From positions 151,613 to 215,612 of the forward strand of contig JAKCPI010005211.1 in the NCBI GenBank assembly GCA_023213315.1: a stretch of DNA of 64,000 bases, written 5' to 3'. The DNA is from Euborellia annulipes. Lineage: Eukaryota > Arthropoda > Insecta > Dermaptera > Anisolabididae. The notes under the pieces are model-generated. The model did no database searches and was not told the DNA's origin. It saw only the letters and a list, made by a program, of their open reading frames with translations. This document shows positions 13,762 through 25,197 of the stretch, in pieces (within the stretch, counting starts at the first letter, position 1; each line of letters starts with the position of its first letter). A program made the translations under genes and the position numbers.

Positions 13762-16700
13762 TATCCCTCAATAATGTATCTGGACAGTGAAGCTTATGAA
13801 TTTTTTATTTTTTTAAATGATTATTATTATTTGTTCTATTTTAGTCTGAAAAATTTCAATGAAATTTATAAAATTAGATTATAATTTATTATATTGAAAT
13901 TCATAAGCTTCACTGTGCAGACACGTGTTAGGGGATAGTACGAGTATATACCGGTATATGAAGATATTTAATTTCTAGAGAAGCGGCTCAATGTATAATG
14001 AGTGGTGAGGAGATTTAAGGGAGCCAAGAGCAATAAGGAAAAATTATATATTTATCTTTCACTTTATTTTACACGCTTGGCGACGTTTCGGCCGATATTC
14101 CGGCTTTATCAGGACAATGTGCTGTTTGCCTCGAGCTCAGAGAGCCTCTTGGCAACCCCTGACAATACGTTTGTGCGAACATTCGTATGATGTCATGACT
14201 TCTGGTTCAATAGTGATGGTTTTTGGCTGCCTTGAATCTCCTCACCACTGAAGTTATATTTTTTTAACATACGCGGAAATCTTTTAGAACAAATATATAG
14301 GTATATATATACATGAAAAATTCACATTATCTTTAAGTGGGTGACATTTGATTTAATCTTCGAAACTGGGACGTAACTAGACTGAATCAGGTGCACCGGA
14401 TTTTATTGATCCAAAGTTGATTACAATCTTTTTTTTATACTTAAACATATAAAAACAGCATATAATTATTATTTTATAAATTTAAATAAATTCTTTTAGA
14501 ATTTAAAACTTAAAAACTCTTTTTTCAAATCTCTGTTTTTTTTTTTTTTTAGGGGAAATATATTTATGAGAGGGGTTCCAAAGCTGGAAAACGAGTCCAA
14601 GCAAACCTTGGAGCTAAGAATCATGGCGTAGTTCTCCCAGATGCAAACAAAGAGCATTCCTTGAATCAATTGGTTGGCGCTGCCTTTGGAGCTGCTGGCC
14701 AACGTTGCATGGCTCTAAGCACAGCTGTTTTTGTCGGCGAAGCAAACAATTGGATTCCAGATTTAGTTCAACGAGCAAAAGCTCTTAAAGTTAACGCTGG
14801 ACATGTTCCTGATGCTGATCTTGGACCAGTGATTTCACCTCAAAGTAAAAAACGTATTCATGAACTTATCCAATCCGGAATAGATGAAGGAGCAAAATGT
14901 ATTCTCGATGGTCGAGATATCAAAGTCCCAGGCTACGAAAAAGGAAATTTTGTTGGACCTACTATTCTCACCGATGTTAAGGTATTGTTTATTATTCAAT
15001 ACATTTCATGTGAGCCGTTTAAAGTGGCTTAAGTCCATTTATACTTGAATTGAGATATTTAAGGGCTTGCGTTTCAATGCAATTAAAAATATACGTGCAG
15101 GTTACTAAGGAGTCAATCTGTTTAAGTGTATCTAAAGGTATTAAATTTATACTTCCTATTAAAGAAATGGCAATTATTAAGTGGTTAATATACCTTTTCT
15201 TAGTAAGGATGGAGTTAGGCCACTTTTAAAATTAACAACCAGGTTCGTTATAAAATTTGATGAAGCCCAAGGGTCCATTCAACATAATTTAAGTGATACA
15301 GGACCAAGGGAGTTGGCAGCCTCTATATTAAATAAAAACTCTCAAGTGTTGAGTATACATTATGTGGTATATAAATAATTTCTATTTGTATGCTTACAGT
15401 CATTCAATACGAATTTGAAAAGCAAGCTCTTACTAAAGCGAATACACACGTATTGAATGACTGGAAGCATACAAATAGAAATTATTTATATACCACATAA
15501 TGTATATAAAAAATATTTAATATAACAACTCTATACACTTATACTCTCTAATTGACTGATGATGGCATTAGCAGAATAAAGCCGAAACGTCTCAACACTT
15601 GGAGTTTTTATTTAATATAGAGGCTCACTTATTGGCTGCCAACTCCCTTGGTCCTGTATCAACCATATCTACAGCCACCTCACAACATTTACAACACTAT
15701 AAGAATAACTTCGTTGAGAATCGTCTACCTAACATTTTTTAACTACATAACGTACAAAATTACAAACGTAAATTACAAAACAATTTACTACTCGTGAAAG
15801 GGATTTGAAGAAATCATGATGTTCCGGTGGTGGGTCTATATATCGTAATAGGTCGATTTTGTCCTTAAATTTTGCTGTTTTAATTTGTCTGATATTTTTA
15901 TACAGTGATGTCAATACAATATTTTCGAACTTTCTTGGTCTACCCCGACTTAGTAATAAATTCACGACTTTAAAATTTTCATTTTCATTCATTTATATCT
16001 TAAAGTAAATGTTATACGGTTCATTTCTGACATAACGCATGCAACATTTTTTTAACCAGTTTATTGTCCAAAAACTGAGGTTAAATTTGTTAATTACTAA
16101 TTAATTAAAATTACCTTCATCACCGTCCTTCGGATATTATTAATAATAAATATCTTACTCTAAGTGTAAATGGGGGGAGGCCACTTTCAAAATAAACGGC
16201 TCATGTAAATAAATATAAAAAACTTGACAATGGTTTAAAATTAATTTTTTTTTTCTAGCCCCATATGCGTTGTTATCGGGAGGAGATTTTTGGACCAGTT
16301 CTTGTTGTTTTAAGCGTAAACAATCTTGATGAAGCCATTCAACTTATCAATAAGAATCCTTACGGTAATGGAACTGCAATTTTCACGACAAATGGAGCTG
16401 CCGCAAGAAAATTTACATTCGAAATCGATGTCGGACAGGTAATATACATTTATATTAAATTACATTATCTTAAATTAAATAAAAATAATAGATAATAATA
16501 AAAATCATAATAAAAGGGAACAAATTACTTATTGATTATTTTTTACTTTCTCTTACCATATATAAGAAATATATATAGAGAGAAAGTAAACTTATGGCGA
16601 TCATGTCGAAATATGTGATATACATGTTTTGAGGTTCCCTGGGTCCCACATATTAGTCTGTCTGTGTGTAACGATTTTTAGCATGAAGGAATTGAGCTAT

Positions 16701-17272
16701 CGGAATGAAATTATATATTTAAGTTAAGTACACTCCCGGACACTCAACAAAAAACAAAACCGGCCTAAAAGTACTAGTACTTTACTGATGTACTTTTTCA
16801 ATTTTTTTCATTTTTCTCGAAATAGCCTCAACCAAAATTGTTTAAAATTCAAAATCATTTATTTTTTAGATGCTCTTTAAAATGTATATTCTCATTTTGC
16901 CCTAAAGTGTTTTGAAGTACACTTTACTGTTATAATATTTCAGATTTTTTAAATTCATTTTCCGGCTATTCCTTCCATAGAGCCAATGCTAAATTCTTAT
17001 GGGGATTTGCATGAAAATTTCGATTCAAAAGGGGGTCCCCTTTGGAACTCTTTACACATTATAAAAAATTTTTACCAATTATCTATTTGTATATAAGTTA
17101 CATCAGATTTTTAGAATACTTCACATGGGGCACCGCTGTGATTTTCGTAACGAAAATAATATTCGTTCATGCCCCTTGAATGATCCTCTTCATCCTCAAA
17201 AAATTTGGATAGTTCATTATTCTTAAGGTTTTTTTAGTACTGACTCACTAAAAATAGTTAATTTTTCAATTT

Positions 17273-17316
<44 letters not shown>

Positions 17317-18987
17317 TGATAAGAGGTGTTCGATTATGGGAAAAATAATCGATTATCAAAAAAAATCGATTATACCTTTTTTTTTTCTGGTAAAATTTCC
17401 ATTTTTTATTAAGAAAATAATAGATTAATCGATTATTTTGCCCAGCTCTAATAATGATATGGACTTATGTAACAAAATGAGGGGATATCATGACTTATCT
17501 TTATATATATATACTAGACGCAAGCCCCGCCTTCGGCGGGGCTCCCAAGGGGGCTGCGCCCCCTGGACCCCCCTTGCTCGCCTTCATTGAAAATTGTGGA
17601 TTTCTATAAAACATATACATATATACATACCGGTACATACAAACATTTTTCCCTTTCCATTTTTATATATAGAGATTATTTTAACGGTTAATTATTCATG
17701 AACTTAAGATTTTTTGTGAATCATATCCTTTCCGGTACTCTCCCGGTACACAGACAAAAAATTTACGCCTATATTTTAGAATTCAAAATGTAAATAAATT
17801 TTAAAAAATCGTAAACATGGGTAAATATTTATATTTTGTTACCATGGCAACCATTTCTCCTAATTTTTACTTTCTCTTACCTATGTATATATGTAATATA
17901 TATATAGAGAGAAAGTATTGGATTCATGTCAAAAATTCGATGTCGAGATTTTGATGGATCTTCACGTTTTGAGGTCCCCTGAATCCAAAAAAGTGGTTTT
18001 CGCGACATGGTCTGTCTGTGTGTGGGTGTGTGGGTGGGTGTGTGGGTGTGTGGGTGTGTGTGTGTGTGTTCAATTTTAAGCATGAAGGAATTGAGCTATG
18101 AGGTTGAAATTTTATATTTAAGTTAAACACCCCCGGGACCGGAAAAATAAGCTTTTAATCAAAATCGGCCAAAGAATACTAGTACTTTACTGATGTACTT
18201 TTTCAGTTTTTTTCGATTTTCTCAAAATTTGCTCCAACGATTTTTTTTAAAATTCAAAAATCAATTATTTTTTAGATGCTCTTTAAAATGTATATTCTCA
18301 TTTTGCGATTGAAATCTTCTGAAGACCACTTTACTCTTGTATTTCATAGGGAAGGATAGGAGAAATGGTTGCCATGGTAACAAAATATAAATATTTTCCC
18401 ATACTTATAAATTTTACATCTTGAATTCAATTGTACCCTACTGTCGGAAACTAAATACATGTCGACACGAAAAATCTGGTGTGACAGCACAGTGCACAAC
18501 TTTCGATTACCGAAGGTAAGAGAAAGTTGTGTGCTGTGCGCCAGTCACACCAGATTTTTTATTTTTTTCTTATTTTAACGGTTAATTACTCATTAACTTA
18601 TTGTTATTTGTGAAACAAAACCTGTCCGGGAGTCTCACAAACATACACAGAAAATTTCATCATAATTGGTTCAGTCGTTTAGGAGGAGTTCAGTCACATA
18701 CAGTCGTACAGAAGAATTTTATATATAAAGATATTATAAATTTAAATATTTTTTTCTCACTATTATATATATTTTTTTATTTTTAGGTCGGCGTAAATGT
18801 TCCCATTCCAGTGCCTCTTCCAATGTTTTCATTTACTGGTTCACGAGCTTCATTCCTTGGCGATAGTCACTTTTATGGCAAACAAGGCATTAATTTCTAT
18901 ACACAAACGAAAACTGTCACTCAACTCTGGCGTGAGACAGATGTTGCTCACACTAAGGCCGCTGTCAGTATGCCAGTAATGCAGTAA
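7815..18987 (+). CDS. ALDH6A1: Methylmalonate-semialdehyde dehydrogenase, mitochondrial (7 coding exons)
   Basis: CoA-acylating aldehyde dehydrogenase of valine and thymine catabolism, oxidising methylmalonate/malonate semialdehyde in the mitochondrial matrix. Coding exons: 7815-7850, 8617-8977, 11741-11895, 11962-12174, 14553-14981, 16259-16438, 18787-18987. All have GT/AG boundaries and phases close to a 524-residue protein, close to the family's usual size (about 535). The start ATG at 7815 begins a short exon encoding [12 protein letters not shown], which continues into an Arg-rich, acid-poor leader typical of mitochondrial import. Visible motifs are KPSERVPGA, the block [12 protein letters not shown] with catalytic Cys near residue 307 (codon 14706-14708), [10 protein letters not shown] and [10 protein letters not shown]. 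Stop TAA is at 18985-18987; an AATAAA lies near 19271. Introns are rich in transposons but no exon is interrupted. Family assignment is very secure; exon edges come from splice consensus and reading phase. Confidence 0.96.
8978..11334. other. ALDH6A1 intron 2, mostly unassigned
   Basis: Holds a hairpin-only ACTTTCTCTTACC copy (9206-9306), short phrases with TTTCGGC near 9470-9610 that look like old repeat ends, and a partial repeat at 10870-11275. The rest is AT-rich and featureless. Confidence 0.4.
11335..11450 (-). repeat. tRNA-like SINE head, second family (ALDH6A1 intron 2)
   Basis: On the minus strand CCAGTGGCTCAGAGAGTAGA resembles box A and GGTCTCGGGCTCGCTTCCC loosely box B. No tail is seen. 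Confidence 0.35.
11535..11695. repeat. Short near-perfect palindrome (ALDH6A1 intron 2)
   Basis: Arms of about 75 bp (GGCGATAAGGAGAATAAAAA and complement) meet at GGCTCCTATAGGAGCC. Just upstream of the exon 3 polypyrimidine tract. Confidence 0.75.
12519..12560 (-). ncRNA. Hammerhead-ribozyme-like motif (family 1, - copy)
   Basis: Reverse strand: CTGAAGA (12557-12551), extra T, GGCC/GGCC stem II, GAAACGTC (12530-12523). Stem I is weaker (TAA with TTA). Partner of the motif at 12709. Confidence 0.5.
12709..12751 (+). ncRNA. Hammerhead-ribozyme-like motif (family 1, + copy)
   Basis: Core CTGAAGA (12713-12719), one extra T, stem II GGCC with GGCC, then GAAACGTC (12740-12747). The predicted cleavage site is after GTC. 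Flanks ATAA (upstream) and TTAT (downstream) can form stem I. The ACGT inside GAAACGTC is self-complementary, as expected of type I hammerheads that act as dimers. Forms an inverted pair with 12519-12560 on the arms of one palindrome. Confidence 0.6.
13761..13942. mobile_element. TA-flanked MITE (ALDH6A1 intron 4)
   Basis: Imperfect inverted termini CTATCCCTCAATAATGTA and complement of TGTTAGGGGATAG, with GTGAAGCTTATGAATTT just inside. Preceded by a 70-bp (AT)n run (13686-13760). Confidence 0.6.
14078..14116 (-). ncRNA. Decayed hammerhead-like motif (ALDH6A1 intron 4)
   Basis: CTGATAA (14112-14106) has one core change; stem II GCCG/CGGC; GAAACGTC (14089-14082) intact. Probably an old copy. 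Confidence 0.4.
15285..15668. repeat. Nested palindrome (ALDH6A1 intron 5)
   Basis: Outer arms 15285-15352 and 15590-15668 share CCAAGGGAGTTGGCAGCC and complement. An inner palindrome spans about 15355-15510, with arms containing CTATTTGTATGC. The right outer arm is joined to the hammerhead-like motif at 15552. Confidence 0.7.
15552..15595 (+). ncRNA. Hammerhead-ribozyme-like motif (family 4, ALDH6A1 intron 5)
   Basis: TTGA (15552-15555), CTGATGA (15556-15562), extra T, stem II GGC/GCC, GAAACGTC (15584-15591), TCAA (15592-15595): stem I perfect 4 bp. The inverted arm at 15285-15352 starts almost exactly at the predicted cleavage site. Confidence 0.65.
17514..18731 (-). mobile_element. Helitron-like non-autonomous element (ALDH6A1 intron 6)
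   Basis: On the minus strand the element starts TCTTTATATATAAAATTC at 18731 after an A. It ends with a GC hairpin (17543-17523, arms AGCCCCGCC/GGCGGGGCT), 5 bases, then CTAG (17517-17514) before a T. This is the Helitron end signature: TC start, hairpin plus CTRR, insertion between A and T. It contains a complete ACTTTCTCTTACC-family repeat (17869-18560). Confidence 0.6.
17869..18560 (-). repeat. ACTTTCTCTTACC-family interspersed repeat, full copy
   Basis: About 690 bp. One end is an AT-rich hairpin bounded by ACTTTCTCT/AGAGAGAAAGT. The other is a strong imperfect hairpin of about 34 bp between GGTGTGAC and GTCACACC, containing TTACCGAAGGTAAG. A (TG)n/GGTG microsatellite is internal. No transposase is visible. 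Confidence 0.75.
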
Positions 18988-19429
18988 TATTAAAATGAAA
19001 CTATTTTCAACCCAGGGCTTCCATAATTCTTCAAGACTGAAAGTTTAATTGTCATGTACAAAAGAAAATTTAAAGATCCATAAATTTATACATGTATATA
19101 GGCATATATTTTCTCATATATGTACAAAGAATTGGCTATAAGCACATTGGTAGGTACTAATAATATACTTATACTTTTGTTGAACATACTTTTTTAATAT
19201 TATCCTAGTACTCGCTCTTTGACATGAATTGTTCCTTTCTGATACATTTTCGATTGCTCCCATCTTTATAAATAAATAATATATTTACTATCTTCTTTGA
19301 GACTCGGGTCTTGAGGGTCTGGGCAAAGAAACGTAAATACAAATTTTCAAATTACATAAAAGTGAATATTTATTTAAATACGTTTTGAATCTAATAGTTC
19401 AAGGCAATTTCCCCCTTGACACTCTTCTT
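18988..19429 (+). other. ALDH6A1 3' UTR and downstream
   Basis: AT-rich with no repeat I recognise. AATAAA-type signals near 19271 are probable cleavage signals for ALDH6A1. Confidence 0.5.
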
Positions 19430-19910
19430 CTTCTATCTTCGCATTAATCCCGCGGTGCGGGGTCGGCGGGAAAGGGTTCTGTGGAATGGGTTATTTACGA
19501 CCAGAAGAAATAGAACAGGCCGGCCCGTCGCACGGTCTGACGCCTGTTGAAAATATAGAAGGAAGGGACAGACATGTAAAGAACAGAAGGACTGTCAGTC
19601 CCAGCTTGAGTAGCTCGTGGTCGCCATCCACGTACCCCAGGGGCGTTTATAGAAATTTTTTTCGGGGGGGGGGGGCCCAAACTGAAAATTTTTCTGCGGG
19701 GCAATTTTTTTTCACACGAATTTTTTTGCGGAACATTTTTTCCTTTGCGGAACCAAAGTTTTCCATCCTGCGGAAAAATTTGTTGCACTGATGTCTGTAT
19801 ATCCCTATATATGTATATGTGTTTGGGAAATTTCGGGGGGGGGGGCCCTCGCCCCCCCCCCTTATATACGCCCCTGACGTACCCACAAGACGTGGGCTCC
19901 TGAGCAAAAT
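19430..19910 (-). repeat. GC-rich LINE/SINE-like 3' segment
   Basis: On the minus strand it reads toward CCGACCCCGCACCGCGGGAT and a tail of GAAGAAGAAGA, resembling the tail of the LINE fragment at 50800. It is split by the hAT MITE at 19638-19876. A relative is at about 35690-35870. Confidence 0.45.
19638..19876. mobile_element. hAT MITE, 239 bp
   Basis: Ends CAGGGGCGTTTATAG and TATATACGCCCCTG with exact 8-bp duplication ACGTACCC (19630-19637, 19877-19884). Inserted into a GC-rich repeat (19430-19905). Confidence 0.85.
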
Positions 19911-20607
19911 TTCCCCCTTGACACTAAATTCTCTAATTACTAATCGGTTATTTTCGTAGCTGTTTACTGCTTTTAGATTATGATTTAATCGGTTTCCTAA
20001 TAAATTTATATACTATTGGTTATTTAATTTGAAAATAATAACTAGTCCGAAAATTTTATGTGCTTAGGGACAAATATAAACAATGTGCAAATAGCCATTC
20101 ATTTTCTATATAACTTTTAGAATGTAAATATATATACTAAACACATTTACTGTTTATCTTATATTTCATTTTATATCTGTATTTTATTATAAATTGTACA
20201 CTCGAAAAATAATTTTAATTTTATAGCGAATTACGATAAACTTTTATGTTAAATCTTATTTTGTCTAAATTGTTAAATTATTTCATTTAAATAAAAAAAT
20301 TATTGCAAATCTTTTTCCTTATTCACTTTATTAATAATTTTTATACAGTGGTGCAAGTGGTGGACGGGGGTTTAGAACAGTGCCGTAACAAGGGTATGAA
20401 ACGCCTGTGGCAAGTGTCTAACTTGCGATCCCCCCCCCCCCCCCCTGCCCCCATAATCGCTGTTTCCTAACCTTTTTTTGGCCAAGTTCGGCATTAATGA
20501 TATATCATTAATCTGTGATAATATCCTGCTCATTTGCTCCTCCAGATTCGTTCTCCAACTCCAGCCAGCGTAATTGGTTAAAATTGTGGCCTTCATGCCA
20601 ACATAAA

Positions 20608-22132
20608 TAAAAAAAAAAGTTATTTAAAAATTTGTCAAAACTCTCTAAACATCAAGGTTCCTAAACATAGGGTTTCCAAAATTTATTTATTTATTTATTT
20701 ATATTTCACACCTTTATCCCGTTATAATGACAGATAAATGAAATTATAAGTTAGCATTAAAAATTAAAGAAAGTAAATTGATAATATGATTTAAAAAAAA
20801 AAGTGCAGGAGGTGGATTTGAACTCGCGAAGTTTGGTTACATGGGAATGGAAAAAAAAATAGATTTTTTGAGGACATATTAGCCACTTGAGCCACACTTT
20901 AGTTATTTGTAATAAGAAAATATAAGCCATATAAGAAACATGAATTAAAAGAAGTATTAAAAAAATTTTAATATTCCACATATGATATATCATTTTTCTT
21001 TACTTTTTATGCAGATTAATAATTTATAATCAAAATATAAATAGTTTGCATAGTTTTCAAATAAATCAATGAGCAAACGTCAGATTGTTTTTGCCTTGAT
21101 GTAATTAAACTAAAAACTCTATCTTACATATGATACATGTCATTAATTCTTGAATTCTCCCTGATTTCAGAGAACTAAAGCCCTTTTAATTATATGATCT
21201 AATTTGGAAGTTATTGGCGATCAAAGTTACGCTTATTATCGACCTTAATGACATCAAGAACACTCAATTCTATATTATCGAAAAAGCTTATTTAGCATTG
21301 TCTGATGAAAACCAAATTTTTACCAGAGATTTATAATTAAAAAATGAGTTTTTTTCTAAAGTTTCATTGAGATTGGTAAAGAAATAAATAAAATATTCAC
21401 TATTTTGTAAATTAAGTTTTAGAATTTGGGATCTCAGTAGCAAGCCTAGACCCGGTTCACAGAGCGCTCTCTTTACGCATCCGGGATCCCAAATTCTAAA
21501 ACTCAATTTATAAAATAGTCAATATTTTATTTATTTCTTTACCAATCTCAATGAAACTTTAGAAAACAACTCATTTTTTAATTATAAATCTCTGGTAAAA
21601 ATTTGGTTTTAATCAGACAATGCTAAATAAGCTTTTTCGATAATATAGAAAATTGAGTGTTGATGTCATGATGTCATTAAGGTCGAAAATAGACTTAACT
21701 TTGATCGCCAATATCTTCCAAATTAGATCATATAATTAAAAGGGCTTTAGTTCTCTGGAATCAGGGAGAATTCAAGAATTAATGACATGTATCATATGTT
21801 AGATAGAGTTTTTAGTTTAATTACATCAAGGCAAAAACAATCTGACGTTTGCTCATTGATTTATTTGAAAACTATGCAAACTATTTATATTTTGATTATA
21901 AATTATTAATCTGCATAAAAAGTAAAGAAAAATGATATATCATATGTGGAATATTAAAATTTTTTTAATACTTCTTTTATTTCATGTTTCTTATATGGCT
22001 TATATTTTCTTATTTCAAATAAGTAAAGTGTGGCTCAAGTGGCTAATTCGTCCTCAAGCGATCTATATTTTTTTTTTCCATTCCCACGTAACCAAACTTC
22101 GCGAGTTCAAATCCGCCTCATGCACTTTTTTT
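20608..22132. repeat. Large foldback element with outward tRNA-like ends (copy 1)
   Basis: Arms of about 640 bp (20800-21437 and 21483-22130) flank a 45-bp loop containing AGACCCGGTTCACAGAGCGC. Near each outer end, reading outward, is a tRNA-like segment: box A-like GTGGCTCAAGTGGC, box B-like GAGTTCAAATCC, then a T run. A further 190 bp (20608-20800) extends only the left side. A strong cloverleaf T stem is absent, so these are tRNA-like, not tRNA genes. Confidence 0.8.
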
Positions 22133-22494
22133 TTTAATTCCTCATGTGAGGGGGGAGGGGGAGCTGGCATATTAATTTTTAAAATTTTATATTCAAAATG
22201 AAATTTAATTCCCAAAAAAAATATTTTTCTAAAATCTCGGGGGAGGGGGAGGTAATTACCTTCTTTACTCCCCCTTGTATCCCGCTTTGATATTTATTAT
22301 AGGCCTTATTTAGTTTCAGATTTTCAATTCCTTGAAACTTAATTTTTCTTTAGAAAATATAAAATTTTTGAGATGATTACGGAGTTACAAATTTTTTTTT
22401 TTCAGTATTATAATAGTAATAGGGACTAATAAATCTTTGGAGTAATTGATATATTTATTCTTCATACTTTTTTTTTTAATTTTATTTTTTAATA

Positions 22495-22890
22495 ATTATT
22501 AAAAATATGGTCTTTGTAACAGGATTGAATAGGAGAATAGAATAGTAAAGGAGTGTGTTGGCGCCAAAAAAAAATAACCTCCTCTTTGTTTTTGATCTCC
22601 GGGTAATTGGAAATTTATCATATAAATTATACAAGAAAATCCTAAATATCTATCTGATTTGTGCTGCACTCTTGTGGAAACTTTAAAAATTATACTTATA
22701 ATTCTAAGAGTCTCCACAGGATCGCAGCACTAATCAACCTGAGAAAGATATCCTCTTAATTTATATGTTAGATTTCCAATGATATATACCCGGAAATCAA
22801 AAACAGAGAAGAGGCTATTTTTTTTTTTGGCGCCAACACACTCCTTTACTATTCTATTCTCCTGTTACAAAGACCATATTTTTAATACAA
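22495..22890. repeat. Foldback MITE
   Basis: Ends ATTAAAAATATGGTCTTTG and complement, then AGTAAAGGAGTGTGTTGGCG and complement. Arms of about 190 bp are diverged towards the centre. Confidence 0.75.
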
Positions 22891-23319
22891 ATTTATAAAA
22901 AAATAAAATAAAAAAAATCTGGTGAGATTGGCGCGCAGCACACAACTTGCACTTTCTTACCTTCGGTAATCGAAAGTTGTGTTCTGTGCTTGACACCCCA
23001 GATTTTTCGTGTCGACATATGTTTAGTTTCTGCCGATATATTAGAGTCGAAGATGTAAAATTTATAAGTATGGGAAAATAGTTATATTTTGTTACCATGA
23101 AAACCAGAGGCGTACCGAGGAAGTTGGGGGCCTGGGGCGGAACTAGAAGAGGGGGCCTTATATTGAATTTTTTTTTCTTGGAGGGGGGTGGTCATCTTTA
23201 AATATCCCTCTCCTCCACTTTCATGGTTCAAACCTAGAAAATTTCCAATGAAGATTCTCATTTTTTTTATATAAAAAACAATGAAATAATCACATGTAGA
23301 AAACGCATGGGTGGCACTT

Positions 23320-23468
23320 ATTACCTTCAATACCAAGAGTCGTGGGTTCGTACCCCAGGCAGTCCGATGATTTTATTTAAGGCATTTGGATACCAAATGG
23401 CTTAAATAAGAATGCCTGGACCCCAAATATATATATTATAAAAATAACGGTTATCGTAAAAGTCTTAT
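23320..23468 (+). repeat. tRNA-derived SINE, 5' truncated head plus body
   Basis: Begins at the anticodon-like region (CAATACCAAGAGTCG), then box B GTGGGTTCGTACCCC and the shared body. No tail. Confidence 0.7.
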
Positions 23469-23701
23469 GATCAATTTAATTAGAAGGACCGTCGGCCAAA
23501 AAATAAATACTTTTGCGTATTATCCGTCTATTTCTAAATATTTCGACCCCAGTGATATGGAATCATCTTCAGTACAATCAACAGATGTTTTGCAAATCGT
23601 TATTTTCTCTCATCCAATATGACAAAATAGCTGAGAATTCCATGAATGCGATTTTTATAATCAATAAAAATACCCCCCCCCCACCTCTAAGCGGTTGTGG
23701 A

Positions 23702-24890
23702 CAGTGGCGTAACCAGGGGGGGGGGCGGGGGGGGCTCGAGCCCCCCCCCGCCCCAGGCGCATCGAGCCCTTGGCGCTCCCCGAAACCGACATAGGCGCCC
23801 TACGGCCTCTAAGATATAGCCCAGCGAATGTGATTTTATCATATTCTTTTCATCGATTGTCTTAAAAAATTGATTGTTTTCTTTTAAAATTATATTACAA
23901 CTTGAATTCTACTATTTTAAATGAATTTAATTCCAAAAATAATAAATAACGTATATAGAGGCTTTATAATTAAAAATTTTTTTATTTTGCAATATATAAG
24001 CCTTAATTTGATGTTTTATGGCTGTGGAGATTTACTCAGGATTCGTATAAGCCTTAATATTTAATTTTTTGAAATTCAAAATTTTCTTAAGCATGAAGGA
24101 ATTGAGCTATGAGACTGAAATGTTATATATATATATTTTTTTTTTTTTTTTTTTTAAACATTCACACTTTTTCCTCATTCACACTCAAACTCACACACAC
24201 ATTCACACAGTCTTTTCGGCAACTTAGGCCATTTAAGACTTTTACGATAACCGTTGTAATATAAATTATCTATTGTAGGCTCAGGCATTTCTTGAAATGT
24301 TATATTTAAGTTAAACACACCCCGGGTGAGTGAAAATAAGCTTTTAATCAAAATCGGCCAAAAAGTACTAGTATTTTACTGATGTAGTTTTTCAGTTTTT
24401 TCGATTTTCTCAAAATGAAAGGGCTTTTACCATTCTTCAGGCCCGCCCTAGCCCGCCCGGAATTTTTTTCAAACCCGCCCATTCTCGCCCGAGATTTAGT
24501 GAATGAATGAACGAATGTCTAGCAATTTTTAAATAAAATTTCATTTGCATGCCCGTCGAAATAAAATACTCTATTTTAAAAAGTTTTTATTCTTTGATAT
24601 TTTCCCGAAAACTGAATAGTTTTTGAAATAATCACAGAAGAAAACGACATTTTTCGTAATAGCAAAGAAAAATCAAAAACAAAATCATACAGGTGTCATT
24701 AAAAAACATGTAAATATAAACAAATTCGCTGAGAAAATTACAGGATGCAAGAAATTTGCCCGCCGAAGGCGGGCAATTGCTCGCCGAAGGCGAGCAAGGG
24801 GGTCCAGGGGGCGGAGCCCCCTGGAAAATCGGCGCCCTAGTTGAGCTTCGCCCCCCCCCCCCCCGCCCTCAAAGGCTGGTTACGCCGCTG
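23702..24890. mobile_element. hAT-type element, non-autonomous, 1.19 kb
   Basis: Ends CAGTGGCGTAACCAG and CTGGTTACGCCGCTG with 8-bp duplication GTTGTGGA (23694-23701, 24891-24898). Contains a reverse SINE part (24131-24296), a piece of the ACTTTCTCTTACC family and a Helitron-type GC hairpin (24755-24835). No transposase frame. Confidence 0.85.
24131..24296 (-). repeat. SINE 3' part inside a hAT element
   Basis: Poly-T (tail) then CACTCACACTTT-like segment and CGGCAACTTAGGCCATTTAA in reverse orientation. Confidence 0.65.
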
Positions 24891-25197
24891 GTTGTGGACT
24901 CTTAGCTTTAGCATCTCCAATGATCATCAAAATCCGGCCCCGATGGTTTCTAAAATAAAGTCAACATTTTTTGACATTTTTATGAGAATTCTTTGATGTG
25001 ATTGTGTAAAAGGTAATTTTTAAAAAGAAATCAATTTTTAAACAGCAAATTCATTGTCGACCTGTGCAATTAACAAAGCACAAAATATATTTATGCTTCT
25101 ATTTAAAAAAAAAAAAAGTATTATTATTATAATAAGGATAAGAATTTTATTTTTAATTTTATAAAAAAACATAAGAAAAAAAAAAAAAATATTGATT

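Noticed and set aside
17877..18130. His/Thr-rich open frames
   Set aside because: Translation of the (TG)n microsatellite inside the ACTTTCTCTTACC-family repeat.
20757..22201. Pair of similar open frames starting MIYHMWN on opposite strands
   Set aside because: They are the same palindrome arm read from both sides; poly-Phe/Ile composition follows the AT-rich sequence and the frames run through tRNA-like DNA.
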